Source: an uncultured Olsenella sp.
Lineage (GTDB): Bacteria; Actinomycetota; Coriobacteriia; Coriobacteriales; Atopobiaceae
Assembly: GCA_900316105.1 (NCBI GenBank)
Contig: ONBR01000008.1
Coordinates: 62,001-126,000 of the forward strand
Length of the DNA stretch: 64,000 bases
Direction: 5' to 3'
Below, piece after piece: positions 60,785 through 64,000 of the stretch (position 1 is its first letter; each line of letters starts with the position of its first letter). The translations under genes and the position numbers were made by a program. The notes under the pieces are model-generated. The model did not search any database and was not told the origin of the DNA. It worked only from the letters and a program-made list of their open reading frames with translations.

Positions 60785-61696
60785 CTATAGTCCCAAGAAC
60801 CTCTTTACCTCGTCCAGGCGCTCGGTAGCCTGCCGACGACCATCCAGATAGAGTTCGAGGAGCTTCGCGCCGTTTGATTCATTTGTCCCGACCTCGACGG
60901 GCTTCGAGGGGGCAAAGACCAGGACGGAGCTGTTCTCCTCCTGCTCCAGGGCAAAGAGCTTCTGGCGCTGTGCATTGTAGCGGAGCTTGCGGGACTCCAA
61001 GGCTTCAAGGTAGTAGGGATAGCCATCGTAGCGGTGAGAGCGGACCACCAGAGCCTCGTTGGCACCGTCCTTGATATAGCCACGATCCTGGGTCAGGATT
61101 ACCAAAGCACGCTTCGCGGGTGTATATCCCTCGGGAAGGGGCTCCTCTCCCTTGCCCAGGGCCATCTCGTAGGGGATGGAGTCGGTAGTGCCACCATCCA
61201 AATACTCGTGACCGTCCACCTGGACCATCCGGGACACCAGCGGCATGGATGCGGATGCCCTGACCTTGATCACGTCCTCAGGGAAGCTCTTGCACTCCAG
61301 GTAGGCGGGAGTGCCAAAAACCACGTCGGACGCCACACAGAACATCTTTGTGGGATTTGCGTTAAAGGTCTCGTCGTCGCCAGGATCCAGGTGGTTCTGG
61401 ATCTCGTCGTAGAGGAACTCGCCACCGGCAAGGTTGCCCGTGGTGGCCCAGGACCAAAGGCTCATGAAGCGGCGGTCGTCGCGAAAGGCCAACATGATGC
61501 GCATGGCCCTACCGATCTGGCGGGACTTGAAGCTGGCCGCGTTGATGGCACCGGCGGAAACGCCCCAGACGCTGCCGAAGTCATAGATGCCTTGCTCCTG
61601 CAGGACGTCTGCGACGCCTGCCGTAAACATCCCCCTGAAGCCGCCGCCCTCAAAGACCAGGGCATTGTTTGAGGATGGGGTACCAAAGTCTGTCAT
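60785..61696 (-). CDS. Patatin-like phospholipase
   Basis: The 303-residue protein has the oxyanion loop ALVFEGGGFRGMFTAGVADV, the nucleophile Ser in WGVSAGAIN (GxSxG, about residue 50) and the catalytic Asp in YLDGGTTDSIPYE (DGG). These make a patatin catalytic dyad, so it would be a lipid acyl hydrolase. There is no signal peptide; it resembles YjjU-like proteins of unknown physiological role. The ATG at 61696 has AGGAGAAGC upstream. A transcript from it would run toward serC. Confidence 0.9.
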   Translation of the reverse strand: MTDFGTPSSNNALVFEGGGFRGMFTAGVADVLQEQGIYDFGSVWGVSAGAINAASFKSRQIGRAMRIMLAFRDDRRFMSLWSWATTGNLAGGEFLYDEIQNHLDPGDDETFNANPTKMFCVASDVVFGTPAYLECKSFPEDVIKVRASASMPLVSRMVQVDGHEYLDGGTTDSIPYEMALGKGEEPLPEGYTPAKRALVILTQDRGYIKDGANEALVVRSHRYDGYPYYLEALESRKLRYNAQRQKLFALEQEENSSVLVFAPSKPVEVGTNESNGAKLLELYLDGRRQATERLDEVKRFLGL

Positions 61697-61769
61697 AGCT
61701 TCTCCTAGCATCGTCTTTTCCGCTAGTAGGTTACCCCATGGACGACCGCGTCGCAAAGGGTCTGGCGGC

Positions 61770-61807
61770 GTGAGACGACACGACGCAAGTGAGACGACAC
61801 GACGCAA
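61770..61807. repeat. 19-bp tandem duplication
   Basis: GTGAGACGACACGACGCAA occurs twice head to tail, directly before a family C element. Confidence 0.88.
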
Positions 61808-61809
61808 GA

Positions 61810-61878
61810 ATGTCGATTAAGCGGGAGTTTGCGCCGAAAAAGCCAGAAATTGGGCTCAAACTCCTGCTTAATCGACAT
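61810..61878. repeat. Inverted repeat, family C
   Basis: ATGTCGATTAAGC and GCTTAATCGACAT are perfect ends; the next bases (GGGAGTTTG and AAACTCC) pair as well. It is the cleanest family C copy. Confidence 0.88.
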
Positions 61879-61936
61879 GTCCCCGTACCCCCTATTTGCC
61901 TATGCTCCCTATTTGCCCGTTTGAGATTCCGCGGGG

Positions 61937-61965
61937 TTGAGCTGCAGGAGTTTGGGTATCATACT
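61937..61965 (+). promoter_or_regulatory. Promoter of the tmRNA gene
   Basis: TTGAGC (61937-61942), a 17-bp spacer and CATACT (61960-61965) lie about 66 bases before the mature 5' end, leaving a leader for RNase P removal. Confidence 0.6.
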
Positions 61966-62031
61966 GTCGCTGGATGCCAGTGGCATCTGTGTACGCTGAC
62001 ATTCGCATGGTGGCAGCAGCCCCATTTCTGT

Positions 62032-62397
62032 GGGGGTGACTGGTTTCGACAGGGTATGTCTGAGGTGGGCAGCAAGCCGTGGTCTCCTCGCCACGTTAAA
62101 CAGGGGTACCGTCAAATTTAATTGACAATGATTCTTATCAGGGCTCTTACGCCCTCGCTGCTTAATTTTAACTAGCAGCCGTCTAACCGGGATTTCTCCC
62201 GCTCTCGGGGCGACGTCATCTTAGGGAGATGCTCGTGCGGATGTGGTTGGTATGCCGCACGCAAAGACCAAACCAGCTGGGACGCCGATCGCGGGTCACG
62301 GGGCCTGACGCGTCCGAGACTTGATACGTGACTGTGCTTGGAGACACCTGCCAGGGATGTGCTTTGGACCGGAGTTCGATTCTCCGCACCTCCACCA
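62032..62397 (+). ncRNA. ssrA: Transfer-messenger RNA (tmRNA)
   Basis: The 5' end GGGGGTGACTGGTTTCGACA pairs with CACCTCC near the 3' end, and GGAGTTCGATTCTCC plus CCA complete the tRNA-like domain. The open frame at 62124-62165 gives the tag ending DNDSYQGSYALAA and stop; the exact resume codon may be one codon earlier. tmRNA frees stalled ribosomes with SmpB, whose gene lies at the window edge on the other strand. Confidence 0.95.
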
Positions 62398-62406
62398 TGA
62401 GAGGCC

Positions 62407-62451
62407 ACGGGCCGCAATCAGCTTTCCTGCTGGTCGCGGCCCGTTTTTTTC
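62407..62451 (+). terminator. Rho-independent terminator after ssrA
   Basis: ACGGGCCGC (62407-62415) and GCGGCCCGT (62436-62444) are perfect arms, followed by a run of seven T. Confidence 0.85.
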
Positions 62452-62612
62452 TTTTCGCCCGCAAAAGCCCAGATAAGGAGCACTCCCCCATTTGAGCTTT
62501 TGCGTGCTGGGACTGCACGGCAGCTCTCTGCTTTCTCCATGCCGATTGCAAGGGCCAGGAATTCCAGGTTTACAATGGCGGCTGCTTGCCCGACAACCAC
62601 CGAGGTGTATGC

Positions 62613-63311
62613 ATGAAACGCGCCCTTCAAACGTCCGAGTCCATAGAGTTGGCCTTCTTTCTGGCCCTTTCCGGCGGAGTCATGGATGCCTATTCCTACC
62701 TGGTAAGGGACCATGTCTTTGCCAATGCGCAGACGGGAAACCTTCTCCTCTTGGGTGTGAACCTCTCCCAGGGCAACTTGAGCCAGAGCGTTCGCTACTT
62801 CTTTCCCGTGGTCTTCTTTGCCGTCGGCATCGCCATCGCCCACAACCTCAAGCTCCTCTTCAAGCCCAGGCAGCTCCACTGGCGACAGATAGTCCTGGTT
62901 TTGGAGGCCGTGATTTTGGTGTGCGTCTCCTTCATGCCCACCGAGTGGAACCTCCTGGCAAACAGCCTCACCTCGCTGGCCTGCGGCATGCAGGTCCAGT
63001 CCTTCCGCAAACTTCACGGCCACGCCTTTGCGACCACCATGTGCATCGGCAACCTGCGCTCGGGCACCCAGGCCATGGTCTCCTACATGCATTCGCGCGA
63101 GCATGAGGACCTGGAGACGGGCTTGCTCTACTACTTTGTGATCCTGAGCTTCGTCCTGGGTGCCGTGATAGGCAACTGGCTCATCGGGCCACTTGGCCTG
63201 CGCATGATTCTGGCGAGCCCCATCCTTTTGACGATAGCCTTTGGCATCATGTTCGTGGACAGGGAGCACCGAAAGGGACGGAGCCCCCAGGCAGAGGAAA
63301 ATCTGAAATAA
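62613..63311 (+). CDS. YoaK/DUF1275-family membrane protein
   Basis: The 232-residue protein has about six hydrophobic helices and family motifs: FFLALSGGVMDAYSYLVRDH, FANAQTGNLLLLGVNLSQGN and ACGMQVQSFRKLHGHAFATT followed by MCIGNLR. DUF1275 proteins are cytoplasmic-membrane proteins of unknown function. GAGGT lies six bases before the ATG at 62613. It is a single gene between the tmRNA terminator and the rubredoxin gene. Confidence 0.9.
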   Translation: MKRALQTSESIELAFFLALSGGVMDAYSYLVRDHVFANAQTGNLLLLGVNLSQGNLSQSVRYFFPVVFFAVGIAIAHNLKLLFKPRQLHWRQIVLVLEAVILVCVSFMPTEWNLLANSLTSLACGMQVQSFRKLHGHAFATTMCIGNLRSGTQAMVSYMHSREHEDLETGLLYYFVILSFVLGAVIGNWLIGPLGLRMILASPILLTIAFGIMFVDREHRKGRSPQAEENLK

Positions 63312-63334
63312 GGGAGTAAGCCTTTTGTGAGAAA

Positions 63335-63361
63335 AGGGGCCCAGGCGCACCTGGACCCCTC
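63335..63361 (-). terminator. Terminator downstream of the rubredoxin gene
   Basis: AGGGGTCCAGG and CCTGGGCCCCT pair on the minus strand (one mismatch) and are followed by TTTCTCAC. It lies between convergent genes and may serve both. Confidence 0.7.
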
Positions 63362-63387
63362 CGCCACAATCAAGTGCTCAGTCGGGC

Positions 63388-63531
63388 TTACTCCTCGACG
63401 AGCTCGAACTGGTCAGCGCCAACGCCGCACATGGGACAAACGTAATCCTCGGGCAGCTCGGGGGTGTCAACCTCAACCTCGTAGCCACAAACGGTGCAAC
63501 GGAACTTATAGGTCTTCTTCTCCTCGGCCAT
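63388..63531 (-). CDS. Rubredoxin
   Basis: The 47-residue protein has two iron-binding knuckles, [10 protein letters not shown] and [18 protein letters not shown], and matches the second half of the rubredoxin fold well. It is short, at 47 against about 52 residues, with the first loop reduced. It would carry single electrons in the cytosol of an anaerobe, for example to flavoprotein oxygen- or peroxide-reducing enzymes or to flavin reductases. The ATG at 63531 has GAGAGAGGG upstream; earlier in-frame starts lack similarity. Confidence 0.93.
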   Translation of the reverse strand: MAEEKKTYKFRCTVCGYEVEVDTPELPEDYVCPMCGVGADQFELVEE

Positions 63532-63635
63532 GTCAGTACCCTCTCTCTGAACGTCCCCTTTGGGACCCTCTCCTTGGAAGCGCATATGCTACCGAAAAAC
63601 AAGCACAACGCTTGAGACCCATAGTACTGCATCAC

Positions 63636-63663
63636 CCAAAAAAGCCAAGGAGGAAAGTCCTCC
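63636..63663 (-). terminator. Probable terminator after smpB
   Basis: On the minus strand GGAGGA and TCCTCC pair over CTT, and TTGGCTTTTTT follows. Confidence 0.55.
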
Positions 63664-63691
63664 GATTTCGCTGATTTTCATCGACCATGAA

Positions 63692-64000
63692 TCAATACCG
63701 GCTTCGCTCCTTGAGAGCGCGCTGAATCTCGCGGTCGGAATCGCGCTTTGCCATGTCACGACGTTTGTCGTAGAGCTTCTTGCCCTTGCCCAGGCCCACA
63801 TAGAGCTTTACGCGATTGTGCTCGTCGAAGTACATCTCCAGGGGCACAAGGGCATTTCCCGCCGTCTTGAGCCTTTGGTCAATGAGATTGATCTGCTTGC
63901 GGTGCAGGAGGAGCTTGCGTCTGCGGTCTGGGTCGACGTTCCAGACGCCACCATTGGAGTAGGGGTGAATGTGTACGCCCACCAGGTAAACCTGGCCCCC
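63692..64000 (-). CDS. smpB: SsrA-binding protein SmpB (partial, N-terminus outside window)
   Basis: The last 102 codons are present and reading runs off the window edge. GQVYLVGVHIHPYSNGGVWN, LLLHRKQINLIDQRLKTAGN, ALVPLEMYFDEHNRVKLYVG and the basic LGKGKKLYDKRRDMAKRDSD tail match SmpB, which binds the tRNA-like part of tmRNA and delivers it to stalled ribosomes. A GTG at 63982 is an internal valine, not a start. The ssrA gene lies 1.3 kb away. Confidence 0.95.
   Translation of the reverse strand, partial: GGQVYLVGVHIHPYSNGGVWNVDPDRRRKLLLHRKQINLIDQRLKTAGNALVPLEMYFDEHNRVKLYVGLGKGKKLYDKRRDMAKRDSDREIQRALKERSRY

Noticed and set aside
63692-63982. GTG at 63982 as start of smpB
   Set aside because: The frame continues to the window edge with SmpB similarity (GQVYLV), so the true start is outside.

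Overview
The window is chromosomal DNA of a GC-rich, low-redundancy bacterial genome. Gene content and protein style (Agr-like LytTR signalling, rubredoxin, flavin reductases, PTS and maltodextrin ABC uptake, short intergenic palindromes) suggest an anaerobic actinobacterium of the class Coriobacteriia, perhaps an Olsenella/Atopobium relative. That placement is an inference from protein resemblance; no rRNA gene is present. About 55 genes are supported, plus one tRNA (Gln, TTG), the tmRNA gene and several broken genes.

Layout. 0-6 kb: nucleoside salvage (deoD, mtnN), an MgtC-like protein, and an aldo/keto reductase - amidohydrolase - metallophosphoesterase operon. 6-18 kb: a LytTR two-component pair, prfC, DtxR- and MarR-type regulators, a flavodoxin-EamA operon, a lipase-like/membrane/AlbA_2 group and a ZIP transporter. 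18-28 kb: an accessory stretch with many repeats and gene wrecks (SGNH hydrolase, PatB-like lyase, a possible CPBP fragment) among glycosyltransferases, hydrolases, a flavin reductase and a DUF134-NifX fusion. 28-34 kb: a LytTR/DUF3021 pair with a 21-bp direct-repeat operator candidate, a GNAT, a diguanylate cyclase coupled to a frameshifted binding protein, and an aminotransferase. 34.8-39.5 kb: a tightly coupled four-gene operon (binding-protein/VWA lipoprotein, XpaC-like, second binding protein, TelA-like), the best candidate for an undescribed system. 39.7-43 kb: galE, a polyprenyl synthase and a peptidoglycan-binding protein. 43-55 kb: a maltodextrin locus (glgP, malQ, ABC ATPase, two permeases, binding lipoprotein), a divergent GntR regulator and an alpha-glucoside-type PTS with a HAD phosphatase. 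55-64 kb: tRNA-Gln, glmU-prs, serC-serA, a patatin-like protein, ssrA, a YoaK-like protein, rubredoxin and partial smpB.

How genes work together. Imported maltodextrins would be handled by MalQ and GlgP. A shared GTTTRAACAAGTT motif occurs upstream of the ABC operon and the PTS operon, with a related half-site in the regulator's own promoter, so one GntR protein may control all three. SmpB and tmRNA, the trans-translation pair, lie 1.3 kb apart on opposite strands. serC and serA form the first and second committed steps of serine synthesis.

Repeats. Four families of short inverted repeats recur. Family A carries GGGACGGAGCACTTTGTCTC, family B carries TTGTCAC around a GCCAGGCGC-type centre, family C has TGTCGATTAAG ends, and family D has (A/T)AGCCAA ends. 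Many copies begin within a few bases of a stop codon or supply the stop codon itself, and several mark truncated genes. No transposase is visible in the window.
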